A program made the position numbers and the translations under genes. Shown in pieces: positions 42,357 to 50,727 of a stretch of 64,000 nucleotides of DNA (its first letter is position 1; each line of letters begins with the position of its first letter). Where the stretch lies: contig CBDAQC010000004.1 in the NCBI GenBank assembly GCA_965198915.1, positions 310,001 through 374,000 on the forward strand, read 5' to 3'. This DNA is from BOG-908 sp965198915. GTDB taxonomy: Bacteria > Pseudomonadota > Alphaproteobacteria > Acetobacterales > Acetobacteraceae. The notes below the pieces were generated by a model. The model saw only the letters and a program-made list of their open reading frames with translations, was not told the DNA's origin and did not search any database.

Positions 42357-43556
42357 TCATGGCATGCGCGCAAGCTCGTGCAGCGCGTCAGCAGCGTTTG
42401 CATTGGCGGGATTGAGCTGCAGCGACCGCGTATAGTTGGCGATCGCCCGCGCCTTGTCGCCACTGTCCATATAAGCCTCGCCAAGACTATCATATACATT
42501 GCCCGATTTTGGATAGGCGTCGACATTCAATTGGAACATCAAAATCGCGTCAGCGATGCGGCCCGAACGGATGAGCTGATAGCCAAGATCGTCCAATTCG
42601 CTTTCGCGGAAACTGTAATGGTCTTGCGCTACAACCTTAAGCCATTGATATTGTTTCGCAGCAGCCAAAATACCCTCATGCGCGATCGTGAAGGATAGGG
42701 TTTCGGCAATCGACGTGTGGGCTGCGAATGGTGCCACGATGTTTGGCATCCATAGGCCGAAGGTTGCCAGTGTGATGCCGGCAGTGGTGATAAGCGTAGC
42801 CATGCCAAGCGTCGCCGCCATGGCCATGCGTGCGGCCGGGCTTGGGCTCGCCTGCACACAGAGATAAATTTCCAGCACGGCCAGTGGCACGAGGTAGGAG
42901 GCAAACGTCATACCCGTAATGAGCGGCCCTTCGAAAGTGCGCGGGTTGAAGCCGGTGGTGCCGAGCGCGGCACCCCAAAGGACGATGCCAAGGCGGAAAA
43001 ACCAGACGCCGCCAGCGACAATGAACAGGCGCAGCGCCCAGCGTCGGTGCGTCGCGATGTTGCGCGCGATCGCGTGGCGCAAGACTGCGGCGGCGCAAAA
43101 CATGATCAACGCCGCGTTCAGGCTGACGCCGACATGTTCGGCCAAGTCGCCCGGCGTGCCGCGCACCCACACCATCCACAGGCCGGCAAGGCTGATTGCA
43201 AAGGCCGCGCCAATATAGGCGCGGCCGGTCCAGCGGTGCAAAGCTGGTGCCCGCGCACGTAGGCCTGGCACCAGCTGAGTGAATCCCGCCACCATCATGA
43301 GCACCGCCATGCCGACATGGACCATCGCGGCGGCATTATTGGCGCCATTTCCCGGAACATAGGCATGCGTCATGAAACGATTCCAGCGCAGCATGTCGCC
43401 GTGCGCCGTGGCGCGGAAGTAAAGGATCGCGGTCGCAAGCGCGAAAACAAGCTGACCGATTGCGGCAACCAGAACCCAGGATTTGGCCCCCAGCTTCAGG
43501 GCGGCATCGGCTTTAGGGATTAATGATCGCGCATTGGCAGGTACTGACTGGCCCAT
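42357..43556 (-). CDS. DUF2306-type membrane protein with C-terminal TPR
   Basis: A 399-residue protein. Eight or so helices fill residues 25-290, with His-containing helices MVHVGMAVLMMVAGFTQL and HRRWALRLFIVAGGVW and a conserved LHRWTGRAYIGAAF turn, the DUF2306 pattern. The last 100 residues are soluble and carry tetratricopeptide-like helices (YPKSGNVYDSLGEAYMDSGD, KARAIANYTRSLQLNPANAN). TPRs of this form usually end other membrane or hydrolase proteins, so this is a fusion. DUF2306 resembles di-heme membrane cytochromes, but function is unknown. No operon partner. Confidence 0.75.
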   Translation of the reverse strand: MGQSVPANARSLIPKADAALKLGAKSWVLVAAIGQLVFALATAILYFRATAHGDMLRWNRFMTHAYVPGNGANNAAAMVHVGMAVLMMVAGFTQLVPGLRARAPALHRWTGRAYIGAAFAISLAGLWMVWVRGTPGDLAEHVGVSLNAALIMFCAAAVLRHAIARNIATHRRWALRLFIVAGGVWFFRLGIVLWGAALGTTGFNPRTFEGPLITGMTFASYLVPLAVLEIYLCVQASPSPAARMAMAATLGMATLITTAGITLATFGLWMPNIVAPFAAHTSIAETLSFTIAHEGILAAAKQYQWLKVVAQDHYSFRESELDDLGYQLIRSGRIADAILMFQLNVDAYPKSGNVYDSLGEAYMDSGDKARAIANYTRSLQLNPANANAADALHELARMP

Positions 43557-43816
43557 ACGATTGCCTTGTGGCTATGCGCGACGAGAGCGCGGCGTTTGCT
43601 GTTTGAAGTGTCCTAGCAAGGCCGGTGCCATGATTAACAGTCTGATAAGACAAGGTGTTTTTGCGTTAGGGGTGGAGCTGAGGTCGATTGTGGGCTCTGG
43701 CGCCATTTGTTGTGGCTTTGCGCCATTCGGCGTAGTGCCGATCGTCGCCGGTCACGCCTACACTGGTCCACAATCCATGAGGGGCGCTTGAAGATGCAGC
43801 GTTCCCCGGCTCTCGA
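43557..43816. other. upstream region of the DUF2306 gene, no gene seen
   Basis: This stretch should contain the promoter of the minus-strand DUF2306/TPR gene. No supported gene, repeat or terminator. Confidence 0.4.
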
Positions 43817-43966
43817 CTAAGACCCACCCGTCTGCTTACCGCTATCGAACACCCAGAAGCGGACAGTCTCCTTCCGGCCGCTCTCGGCCATCACCCACCA
43901 CGTCCTGACCCACGGCTTATTGCCAATCTCCGACATCGAGCCATCGCGGCCTGTGACCCACAGCAA
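43817..43966 (-). pseudogene. small open stretch or gene remnant downstream of the VOC gene
   Basis: The minus-strand frame reads LLWVTGRDGSMSEIGNKPWV, then RTWWVMAESGRKETVRFWVF, and ends at TAG 43817-43819. The composition is protein-like (Trp-rich, balanced), yet only TTG or an internal ATG is available as start and no SD is seen. Length is about 48 codons. Either a small protein translated from a weak start after the VOC gene, or a tail fragment. Confidence 0.35.
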
Positions 43967-43974
43967 ACTTTTGC

Positions 43975-44334
43975 CTAGCGGCTCGATAAGAAGAACGTGT
44001 TGCCGTCGGGATCTTTGAAATACACGTGTGGGAACGGCTTCTCTTCGGGCGGCCCCAGGAACTCCACGCCTCGCGCAAGAAGCTTTTCATACGTGTATCG
44101 TACATCGTCACATCCGAAGGAGCCGTTGAAGAACGTCCCAATCCGGTCCTCATGTCCCTCCGGCGTCAGCAGCAGCAAACCGGTTTGAGCGCCGGGAATG
44201 GTGAGTTCGATCCAGCGTTTCGCCCCGATGAGACGATCCGTGGCGATGATGCAGCCCATCGTTTCTGTCCAGAAGCTCAGCGACCGGTCCTGGTCACGCG
44301 TCGGGATGCCCACGTAGTTGATTCTTCTGAGCAC
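43975..44334 (-). CDS. VOC (glyoxalase/dioxygenase-superfamily) protein
   Basis: A single-domain VOC protein of about 119 residues: INYVGIPTRDQDRSLSFWTE (first beta-alpha-beta module), LLLTPEGHEDRIGTFFNGSF, and a C-terminal PHVYFKDPDGNTFFLSS with the GNxxxL metal-site position occupied by Phe rather than Glu. I start at GTG 44334, which has GGAGG 6 bp upstream. The ATG at 44388 would add 18 unrelated residues and leave 14 bp to the divergent gene. Probably a glyoxalase- or fosfomycin-resistance-like fold; substrate unknown. Confidence 0.75.
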   Translation of the reverse strand: MLRRINYVGIPTRDQDRSLSFWTETMGCIIATDRLIGAKRWIELTIPGAQTGLLLLTPEGHEDRIGTFFNGSFGCDDVRYTYEKLLARGVEFLGPPEEKPFPHVYFKDPDGNTFFLSSR

Positions 44335-44402
44335 CACGCCCCTCCACACCTGCTTCGGACCACCATTTGCCGCGCCGCGCTTGCGCATTTAGAGCTATAG
44401 CA

Positions 44403-44726
44403 ATGAGCGACAAGCGGTACACCGTGGACGCGTACGTCTTGGACTCGCTCATGAGAGATCTGGTCGGTCACGACCACCGCGCATCGGCCTTCCTGGTCTA
44501 TCTGGTCCTGGCCGCGGCAAGCCAGGAGGGCGCGCCGCGTCTCAGCCACGCCCAGATTGCGGAACGGACCGGCCTCTCCAGGCGCAGCGTGCAGGACGCC
44601 GTCCTTCATCTGGTTGACAGGAACCTACTGCGCGTAACCAGGCGCGGTGCGACGGAAGTTTCCCGCTACGAACCTTTGACTCCCTGGCGTCGGCGCATCT
44701 CTGCAGGCCCTGAGACCTCGGCCTAG
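44403..44726 (+). CDS. winged helix-turn-helix protein
   Basis: A 107-residue DNA-binding protein. The wing and recognition helix are at about 48-85 (LSHAQIAERTGLSRRSVQDA, VLHLVDRNLLRVTRRG). This resembles the small HTH proteins used as plasmid or accessory regulators rather than full GntR/MarR proteins. It is divergent from the VOC gene (68 bp). It runs convergently into the exported VOC gene and overlaps it by 4 bp, an unusual tail-to-tail arrangement. Function unknown; possibly controls the two VOC genes. Confidence 0.75.
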   Translation: MSDKRYTVDAYVLDSLMRDLVGHDHRASAFLVYLVLAAASQEGAPRLSHAQIAERTGLSRRSVQDAVLHLVDRNLLRVTRRGATEVSRYEPLTPWRRRISAGPETSA

Positions 44727-45172
44727 CCCTTTTTCGGCTGCCAAAGCTCGATCTTCGTACCATCGGGGTCCTGGATCCAGGCGAACCGGCCAAAGTCATC
44801 GTTGTCGTCGCGCTTCAGGATAGGGACGCCCTTCGCGCTGAGGCGCGCGATGATCGCGTCCATGTCATCCACGGCGAAGTTGATCATGAACTCCCGCGTC
44901 GAGGGGATCATGTAATCGCTGGACTCCGCAAACGCCGTCCAGGCCACCTTGGGCGGATGGCCTGGCATATCGAAGGGCAACGCCGCTCCACCCCACGGCT
45001 TGACCTCAAGGCCGAGGACCTCGCGATACCATTGCGCCAGAGCTTTGGGATCCTTGCTCTTGACGAAGACACCGCCCACGCCGGTGACATGACCTGGTTG
45101 CTCAGCCATGGCTGCCCCCTGAAAGGTGAGCGCGAGCGCAGAGGCCAGAAGGGAGAGGTGCTTGAGCGACAT
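44723..45172 (-). CDS. exported VOC-family protein
   Basis: A 149-residue protein with a signal peptide (MSLKHLSLLASALALTFQGA, cleavage after AMA) followed by one VOC module pair: GVGGVFVKSKDPKALAQWYR, the AWTAFAESSDYM strand, INFAVDDMDAIIARLSAKGV and FAWIQDPDGTKIELWQP. The last Glu (KIELW) is the usual metal ligand. VOC proteins are normally cytoplasmic, so an exported one is unusual. It lies tail to tail with the HTH gene. Confidence 0.8.
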   Translation of the reverse strand: MSLKHLSLLASALALTFQGAAMAEQPGHVTGVGGVFVKSKDPKALAQWYREVLGLEVKPWGGAALPFDMPGHPPKVAWTAFAESSDYMIPSTREFMINFAVDDMDAIIARLSAKGVPILKRDDNDDFGRFAWIQDPDGTKIELWQPKKG

Positions 45173-45511
45173 CGGTCATCCTGTTCCAGTCCCACGTTGA
45201 CGTATTCGGCTGTTGTGCCGCAGGCCTGAGTGTTAGATGCGGCGCCGCCCCATCGCCATAGCAGCATCGATTGCTATAGCATTGATTACGAGAGGGGATT
45301 TCGGGAGCGGGCTCTTCGTTGCGGCTTTGGGTCGGCTGCTGAACCCGGCTCATGAGAGCGAAAGCCTGCTTGAACACAGGCTTTTTCCAGAACTGCAGCC
45401 GGAGTTGCCGACGGTAATACGGAGACGATCAGGATACAGGCGACGACATCGACCGATGCCGCACCCTGCAGGTGAGCGAGGGCTGCCTGCTCGACCTCCG
45501 GCCCTTTCGCG
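45173..45511. other. gap carrying the terminator, no clear gene
   Basis: The only structured element is the hairpin listed at 45361. Short open frames (for example one starting near 45237 with a hydrophobic IAASIAIALI) do not resemble known proteins. A plus-strand transcript ending at the hairpin, possibly a small RNA, is conceivable. Confidence 0.4.
45361..45386 (+). terminator. rho-independent terminator-like hairpin
   Basis: AAAGCCTG (45361-45368) and CAGGCTTT (45377-45384) form an 8-bp perfect stem with an 8-base loop, followed by more T residues: AAAGCCTG-loop-CAGGCTTTTT. On the plus strand it has the U-tract; on the minus strand the hairpin still exists but with only three T. No plus-strand gene ends here. 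It may also help to end the TetR gene (minus), 130 bp away. Confidence 0.7.
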
Positions 45512-46147
45512 CTATCCGCTGTCGCCGAGCCCTTGCTCCCCCATGACGGCGTAGATTTGGAGGGCGGCTGCGGTTACGTCCTCGATAGGCTCCCGGTATC
45601 CGCTCTCTATCCAAGCCCTGGCGACGTGGAGTCCGCCACCCACGACGCCCCGCAGCAACAGGGACGGACGGGGAAGTCGCTCTCCATCCGAGTGGAGCAC
45701 CTCCATCAGCAGCTCGCCGAACCGATCGAGGCTCGCGGAGGCCGCAGCCTCCGTGGCTGCGCTCACGCTTCCCATTTCGATCAGGAACACCCGCGCCGCC
45801 GCGGGATTGCTCCGCAACTCGGTGAAGTATACCGACAAGCCGGCGCTGACCCGCGCCATCGGCGTCCCCCCATCCGCTTGCGCCGCCTGCCGCATGCGGG
45901 CCAACAAGTGCTGCGTCACTTGTAGGAAGCACGCTTGCAGCAGGTCTTCGCCGTTGGCGAAGGATTCGTAGAAATACCGCTCCGTCAGGCCCGCGGCCTC
46001 GCAAACCGCCTTGACGCTCGTGGCGTGATAGCCGCTCCGACCATATTGGGAGATCGCCGCGCGCATCAGCGCGGCGCGGCGAGCGCCACGCCGCTCCTCC
46101 CCTGTCTTGGCGCCCCACCGCCGCTCCGCTTGTGCTTCCTGGGCCAT
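45512..46147 (-). CDS. TetR/AcrR transcriptional regulator
   Basis: A 211-residue TetR-family protein. The HTH is at about 25-70 (LMRAAISQYGRSGYHATSVK, AVCEAAGLTERYFYESF), followed by a helical ligand domain. ATG 46147 has GAGGAGG 5 bp upstream and is preferred to the GTG at 46153. It is divergent from the BVMO operon. A perfect 10-bp inverted repeat (46209-46236) lies 62 bp in front of this ATG, so it probably represses both itself and the BVMO operon until a ketone-like inducer appears. Confidence 0.92.
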   Translation of the reverse strand: MAQEAQAERRWGAKTGEERRGARRAALMRAAISQYGRSGYHATSVKAVCEAAGLTERYFYESFANGEDLLQACFLQVTQHLLARMRQAAQADGGTPMARVSAGLSVYFTELRSNPAAARVFLIEMGSVSAATEAAASASLDRFGELLMEVLHSDGERLPRPSLLLRGVVGGGLHVARAWIESGYREPIEDVTAAALQIYAVMGEQGLGDSG

Positions 46148-46208
46148 GGCCACCTCCTCGCGCGGCGTCGCCGGTCAGGCAGCAGCAGATACCGCAGACG
46201 CGCCATTT

Positions 46209-46236
46209 ACAACTGACATGGCTTCGTGTCAGTTGT
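46209..46236. promoter_or_regulatory. perfect TetR-type operator
   Basis: ACAACTGACA (46209-46218), an 8-bp spacer, and its exact inverted repeat TGTCAGTTGT (46227-46236) end 4 bp before the BVMO ATG. A 28-bp palindrome of this form between a TetR gene and the gene it faces is the standard autoregulatory arrangement. It forces the BVMO start to 46241, because a GTG at 46226 would lie inside the operator. Confidence 0.85.
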
Positions 46237-46240
46237 CTGC

Positions 46241-48088
46241 ATGACCACACCGAATAGCTCGACGCCTCCCTCTGCCAACGATGTGATGAGCGTGCGCGAC
46301 CGGGTCCGGACCGAGCGGGAACGGCGCACGCCCGCGGCGGCCGAGCGGCAGTATCGCGACATTGCGGCGGATTTCCCGCACCTCCTCGCCGACCCCAATG
46401 CTGCTCCCGTCCCGCGCGCGCCGGTCGAAGACGCGGTGGACGTGCTCGTGGTCGGCGGCGGATTCGGCGGCTTGCTCGCGGCCGCGCGCCTGCGGGAGGC
46501 CGGTGCGGACCGCATACGCATCGTCGAGGCGGGTGGGGATGTCGGCGGAACTTGGTATTGGAACCGCTACCCAGGTGCCGCCTGCGACATTGAATCCTAC
46601 ATCTACTTCCCGCTGCTCGAGGAGACCGGCTACATGCCGACCGAGCGTTATGCGAAGGCGCCGGAGATACGCGCGCATTGCCGCCGCATCGCGGACCACT
46701 TCGGGCTTTACCAGGACGCGCTGTTCTCCACCCAGGTCACCAGCCTGGACTGGGACGCATCCGCCGCCGCATGGCGTGTGGCCACCGATCGCGGCGACCG
46801 CATCCGTGCGCGGTTCGTGGTGCTCGCCACCGGACCGCTGAACCGGCCCAAGCTGGCGGCCATCCCAGGCGTGGAGACCTTCGCCGGCCACGCCTTCCAC
46901 ACCAGCCGTTGGGACTACGGCTACACCGGTGGCAGCGCCACGGAACCGATGTCGGGGTTGTCCGGCAAGCGGGTCGGGATCATCGGCACGGGCGCCACGG
47001 CGATCCAATGCGTGCCGCCGCTGGCGGCCGCGGCCGGTCACCTTTACGTCTTCCAGCGCACGCCATCCTCCGTCGATGCCCGCGACAACGCTCCCACCGA
47101 TCCGGCGTGGGCGGCCACCCTGCAACCCGGGTGGCAGCAGGCGCGCATGGAGAATTTCACAGCGCAGATGGCGGGCCACCTGCAGGACGATGACATGGTC
47201 CGAGACGGCTGGACCGTGTTGGCGCGGGCGGTCCGCGATCGGCTGGCCAACGGCGCGTCGCCCACTGACTTCATGGCCCTGCTAGGGGAGGCCGATGCCG
47301 TCAAGATGGTGCAGGTGCGCGCCCGCGTGGATGCCATTGTACGTGATCACGCCACTGCGGAGGCTCTGAAGCCTTGGTTCAGCCTGTTCTGCAAGCGCCC
47401 CTGCTTCCACGACGATTACCTCGCGGTGTTCAACCGGCCGAACGCGACATTGGTCGACACCGCCGGACGCGGCGTGGAGCGCATCACCCCGGCGGGGGTG
47501 GTAGTGGCGGGCAGGGAGTACGCGCTCGATTGCCTTGTGTTCGCGACCGGCTTCGAGGTTAGCACCGACTACACGAGGCGCTCCGGGTTCGAGGCGCACG
47601 GGGTCGGCGGAGTCACGCTGACGCAGAAATGGGCCGGTGGGCTCTCCACGCTCCATGGCATGCACAGCCGCGGGTTCCCGAACTGCTTCATGATCAGCCA
47701 AGCGCAATCGGGCATGTCGCCGAACTTCCCGCACATGCTCAGCGAGCAGGCGCGACACGTCGCCCACATCGTGGGGCATTGCCTGGCGCACGGCGTCCGC
47801 ACCGTGGAAGCGTCCGAAGCGGACGAGCACGCGTGGGTGCGGACGATCCGCGAGGGTGGAGCGGGCCGGCGCGCGTTCCTGGAATCCTGCACGCCGGGCT
47901 ACTACAACAACGAGGGGCGGATGAACGACGCGACCGCCCTGAGCTTACCCTACGGCGCCGGTCCAGTCGCCTTCATCGAATTGCTGCGGCAATGGCGAGC
48001 GACCGGCGACTTCGCCGGCCTCGAACTCGACGGCGCGGCGGTGCGTGCAGCCGATGGTGCGCTACTGACCGAAGCTCAGGGATCCTGA
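46241..48088 (+). CDS. Baeyer-Villiger monooxygenase (flavin-containing)
   Basis: A 615-residue class B flavoprotein. The first Rossmann motif is VLVVGGGFGGLLAAARLREA, the BVMO fingerprint FAGHAFHTSRWDY sits between the two nucleotide sites (with a following FxGxxxHT-type core), and the NADPH motif is VGIIGTGATAIQCVPPLAA. An N-terminal extension of about 65 residues before the FAD motif is typical of cyclopentadecanone- or phenylacetone-type enzymes. It converts ketones to esters or lactones. It is translated from an ATG 4 bp after the TetR operator without an SD. SDR and ALDH genes follow directly, forming a ketone-to-acid oxidation operon. Confidence 0.93.
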   Translation: MTTPNSSTPPSANDVMSVRDRVRTERERRTPAAAERQYRDIAADFPHLLADPNAAPVPRAPVEDAVDVLVVGGGFGGLLAAARLREAGADRIRIVEAGGDVGGTWYWNRYPGAACDIESYIYFPLLEETGYMPTERYAKAPEIRAHCRRIADHFGLYQDALFSTQVTSLDWDASAAAWRVATDRGDRIRARFVVLATGPLNRPKLAAIPGVETFAGHAFHTSRWDYGYTGGSATEPMSGLSGKRVGIIGTGATAIQCVPPLAAAAGHLYVFQRTPSSVDARDNAPTDPAWAATLQPGWQQARMENFTAQMAGHLQDDDMVRDGWTVLARAVRDRLANGASPTDFMALLGEADAVKMVQVRARVDAIVRDHATAEALKPWFSLFCKRPCFHDDYLAVFNRPNATLVDTAGRGVERITPAGVVVAGREYALDCLVFATGFEVSTDYTRRSGFEAHGVGGVTLTQKWAGGLSTLHGMHSRGFPNCFMISQAQSGMSPNFPHMLSEQARHVAHIVGHCLAHGVRTVEASEADEHAWVRTIREGGAGRRAFLESCTPGYYNNEGRMNDATALSLPYGAGPVAFIELLRQWRATGDFAGLELDGAAVRAADGALLTEAQGS

Positions 48089-48892
48089 ATGATGACGCAG
48101 ACAACGCGCCGGCAATCGATCTTCATCACCGGTGCCGCCTCGGGCATGGGACGGGCGACCGCGCTGTTGTTCGCGCGCGAGGGCTGGTTCGTAGGGGCCT
48201 ACGACCTGGACGAGGCCGGGCTGAAGTCGCTGCAGGCGGAGATCGGCGCCGGAAACGGCGTCTTCAACCGGCTGGACGTGACCGACCAGGCGGGCTTTGC
48301 GGCTGCGATGACGGGCTTCGGCGAGGCGACCGGCGGCACGCTGGACCTAATGTTCAGCAACGCCGGGATCGCGATCCCTGGGATGTTCGACGAGCAGTCA
48401 TGGGACGATGTGATGAAAGTCGTGGGCGTCAACTTCCTGGGTGTGATGATCGGCATACGCGCCGCCATCCCGCTGCTGCGTGCGACAGCGGGCTCCCTCT
48501 GCCTGGTGAACTCGTCGTCGTCGGCGATCTTCGGCACCGCAGGCATAGGCGTGTATTCGGCCACCAAGCACGCGGTGCGCGGCCTCGTCGAGGCGCTGTC
48601 CATCGAGCTGAAGCGCTACGGCGTGCGCGCGGCCGACCTGCTGCCTGGCCTGGTCGATACGCCCATCCTGTCCGCGCCGATGCGCGCCATGGCGCCGACG
48701 GACGGCATGTGGCGCCTCGTGCCGGTCGCGGAGGTGGCGGAGGTGGTCTGGTCGGCCTACCAAACCGACAAGCTGCATTGGTACGTTCCCGAACAACTGC
48801 GAGACTTCCATCGCCGGGTGGTCGCGGAGCCCGAGGCGGTTCGCGAGGAGCGCACCGCCCTCGCGGCCGCCATGGCCGCCGCACACCAATAA
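48089..48892 (+). CDS. short-chain dehydrogenase/reductase
   Basis: A 267-residue classical SDR: TGAASGMGRATALLFAREGW nucleotide motif, LMFSNAGIAIPG (NNAG-type), VNSSSSAIFG and catalytic YSATK, GVRAADLLPGLVDT. Its ATG directly follows the BVMO stop codon. In a BVMO cluster it would oxidise or reduce the alcohol/ketone partner of the lactone route. Confidence 0.92.
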   Translation: MMTQTTRRQSIFITGAASGMGRATALLFAREGWFVGAYDLDEAGLKSLQAEIGAGNGVFNRLDVTDQAGFAAAMTGFGEATGGTLDLMFSNAGIAIPGMFDEQSWDDVMKVVGVNFLGVMIGIRAAIPLLRATAGSLCLVNSSSSAIFGTAGIGVYSATKHAVRGLVEALSIELKRYGVRAADLLPGLVDTPILSAPMRAMAPTDGMWRLVPVAEVAEVVWSAYQTDKLHWYVPEQLRDFHRRVVAEPEAVREERTALAAAMAAAHQ

Positions 48893-48909
48893 AGAAGGGA
48901 CGCAGGCAC

Positions 48910-50358
48910 ATGCCCATCCTGGCCGCGAACGAACGCCCCGCGGGGCAAGACGACCCGGAGATAGCCGGTCTCCAGGCGGCCTTCGGCGCGCAGCGTGCGG
49001 CCTTCGCCGCCGACCGAGACCCCAGCTTGGCAGAGCGCAGGCGTCGGCTGGAGGCGCTGATCGGCATGATGGCGGCCAACCGCACGCGGATCGCGGCGGC
49101 GCTCGCCAGCGATTTCGGCGCGCATCCCGTGCCCGCCTCCGACCTCATCGAGGTGCTGGGCGTGATCGGCCGCGCCACCTACGTGCTGGAGCATCTGGAG
49201 GAGTGGATGCGCCCGATGCCCCGCGACACGCAGCCGGCGCTGCACGGAACGGCGCGCGCTTACGTGCAGAACCAGCCGAAGGGCGTGATCGGCAACATCG
49301 TGCCGTGGAACTTTCCCTTTGACCTGTCGGTCGGGCCGATGATCGAGATGCTCGCGGCAGGCAACCGCGTCATCGTCAAGCCGAGCGAATACACGCCGGC
49401 CTGTGCCGCCCTCTTAGCCGAAATGGTCGCCCAGACCTTCGCGGTGGACGTGGTCCATGTCGTCACAGGCGGCCTTGAGCTGTCCCGCGCCTTCTCGACG
49501 TTCCCTTGGGACCACCTGCTCTATACCGGCAGCCCCGACGTCGGCCGCCTGGTCATGGCGGAGGCCGCGCGCAACCTCACCCCGGTGACCCTCGAGCTCG
49601 GCGGCAAGTGCCCGGCCCTGCTGACGCCCGGCGCCGTCACGTCGGTAAACGTGGGATCGGTGATCGGCACGAAGATGATCAAGGGCGGCCAGATGTGCAT
49701 CTCGGTCGACTACTGCATGGTGCCGCGTGCGGACCTTCAGGCCTTCGTCGACCATGCGAGCGACTTCATGGCGCGGTCCGCGCCCGATTATACGCGCGGG
49801 CCGGATTGCACCGGCATCATTTCGCCTCGGCACCTCGACCGCCTGGAAGGCTTGCTGCAGGAAGCGCGCGACCGGCAATGCCGCGTCGTGCCGCTCGAAC
49901 GCGACGGCAGCATCGATCGCGTTGAACGACGCATGCCGATCTCGCTCGTCGTCGATCCCGCGCCGGATTTGCGGATCATGCGGGAGGAGATCTTCGGGCC
50001 GATCCTTCCGATCGTGCCCTACGACGACCTGGACGCGGCGATCGCTTCCATCAACGCCGGGGAGCGTCCGCTGGGCCTGTACGTGTTCGGCGACGACGAG
50101 GCCGTGACGGATCACGTGCTGGCGCGGACGAGCTCCGGCGGTGCTGCGGTGAACACCTGCGCCATGCAGGGCGCGCTGCCCTCGATGGGCTTCGGCGGGG
50201 TCGGCATGAGCGGCATGGGGCGCCACCACGGCATCGACGGCTTCCGCGAGTTCTCCAATCCCCGCGGCATCTTCGTGCGCGGCGAAGGCGACATGATCGA
50301 CGCCTTCTATCCGCCCTACGAGAAGGCTGCGGCGCTCGTGAAATCCGTGCTGTCCTGA
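48910..50358 (+). CDS. aldehyde dehydrogenase (coniferyl-aldehyde-type)
   Basis: A 482-residue ALDH. It has IVPWNFPFDL with NAD loop, TLELGGK (general-base Glu), the catalytic Cys in GGQMCISVDYC and EEIFGPILPIVPYDD. The length and C-terminal region (GMSGMGRHHGIDGFREFSN) match coniferyl-aldehyde dehydrogenase-like enzymes. ATG 48910 lies 17 bp after the SDR stop, with AGAAGGGA upstream. An upstream in-frame opening into the SDR is a chance extension. It oxidises aldehyde products of the SDR/BVMO pathway to acids. Confidence 0.92.
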   Translation: MPILAANERPAGQDDPEIAGLQAAFGAQRAAFAADRDPSLAERRRRLEALIGMMAANRTRIAAALASDFGAHPVPASDLIEVLGVIGRATYVLEHLEEWMRPMPRDTQPALHGTARAYVQNQPKGVIGNIVPWNFPFDLSVGPMIEMLAAGNRVIVKPSEYTPACAALLAEMVAQTFAVDVVHVVTGGLELSRAFSTFPWDHLLYTGSPDVGRLVMAEAARNLTPVTLELGGKCPALLTPGAVTSVNVGSVIGTKMIKGGQMCISVDYCMVPRADLQAFVDHASDFMARSAPDYTRGPDCTGIISPRHLDRLEGLLQEARDRQCRVVPLERDGSIDRVERRMPISLVVDPAPDLRIMREEIFGPILPIVPYDDLDAAIASINAGERPLGLYVFGDDEAVTDHVLARTSSGGAAVNTCAMQGALPSMGFGGVGMSGMGRHHGIDGFREFSNPRGIFVRGEGDMIDAFYPPYEKAAALVKSVLS

Positions 50359-50408
50359 CCGTGCCGGCGTGCTCCTGTGGGCCTCTAGAAAGTGCGAGCC
50401 ACTGACGC

Positions 50409-50699
50409 ATGCACTCGGTCAAGGTAATCGGGCTATTCGGCTTGCTCGGGCTGCTCGGTCTATGCGCGATCCTGAGGCCGGTGCCGGTGCACCGTCGCGG
50501 TGGACCCATCCGCCTGCTCGGGCTGGCGGGCCTGGTGGGCCTCGCCGGCTTCTGGAGTCCCTGGCTGGGCGCCTGTGGCGCGCTAGGCGCCTTTGGGCTA
50601 TGGAACCATCCGAGCCCGATGCTTCGCCGCCTGGCCTGGGCGGGCTTCGCGACACCGGTGGGCTTGCTGATCGGCGTCGTGCTCCTGGCGATCGGCTAG
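50409..50699 (+). CDS. small membrane protein, Gly/Leu-rich
   Basis: A 96-residue hydrophobic protein of alternating Gly and Leu: KVIGLFGLLGLLGLCAILRP, IRLLGLAGLVGLAGFWSPWL and the C-terminal AGFATPVGLLIGVVLLAIG. Three or so membrane segments are separated by basic loops. No family recognised. It follows the ALDH gene by 50 bp and may be co-transcribed. Confidence 0.65.
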   Translation: MHSVKVIGLFGLLGLLGLCAILRPVPVHRRGGPIRLLGLAGLVGLAGFWSPWLGACGALGAFGLWNHPSPMLRRLAWAGFATPVGLLIGVVLLAIG

Positions 50700-50727
50700 C
50701 GCGGGCGGCAAGTGCGCCGGCCGTGTG

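Noticed and set aside
46226..46240. GTG start for the BVMO
   Set aside because: It lies inside the perfect TetR operator. The ATG at 46241 is the first start beyond it.
47629..48909. Long N-terminal extension of the aldehyde dehydrogenase frame
   Set aside because: It overlaps the BVMO and SDR genes, and family homology starts only at 48910, where an SD is present.
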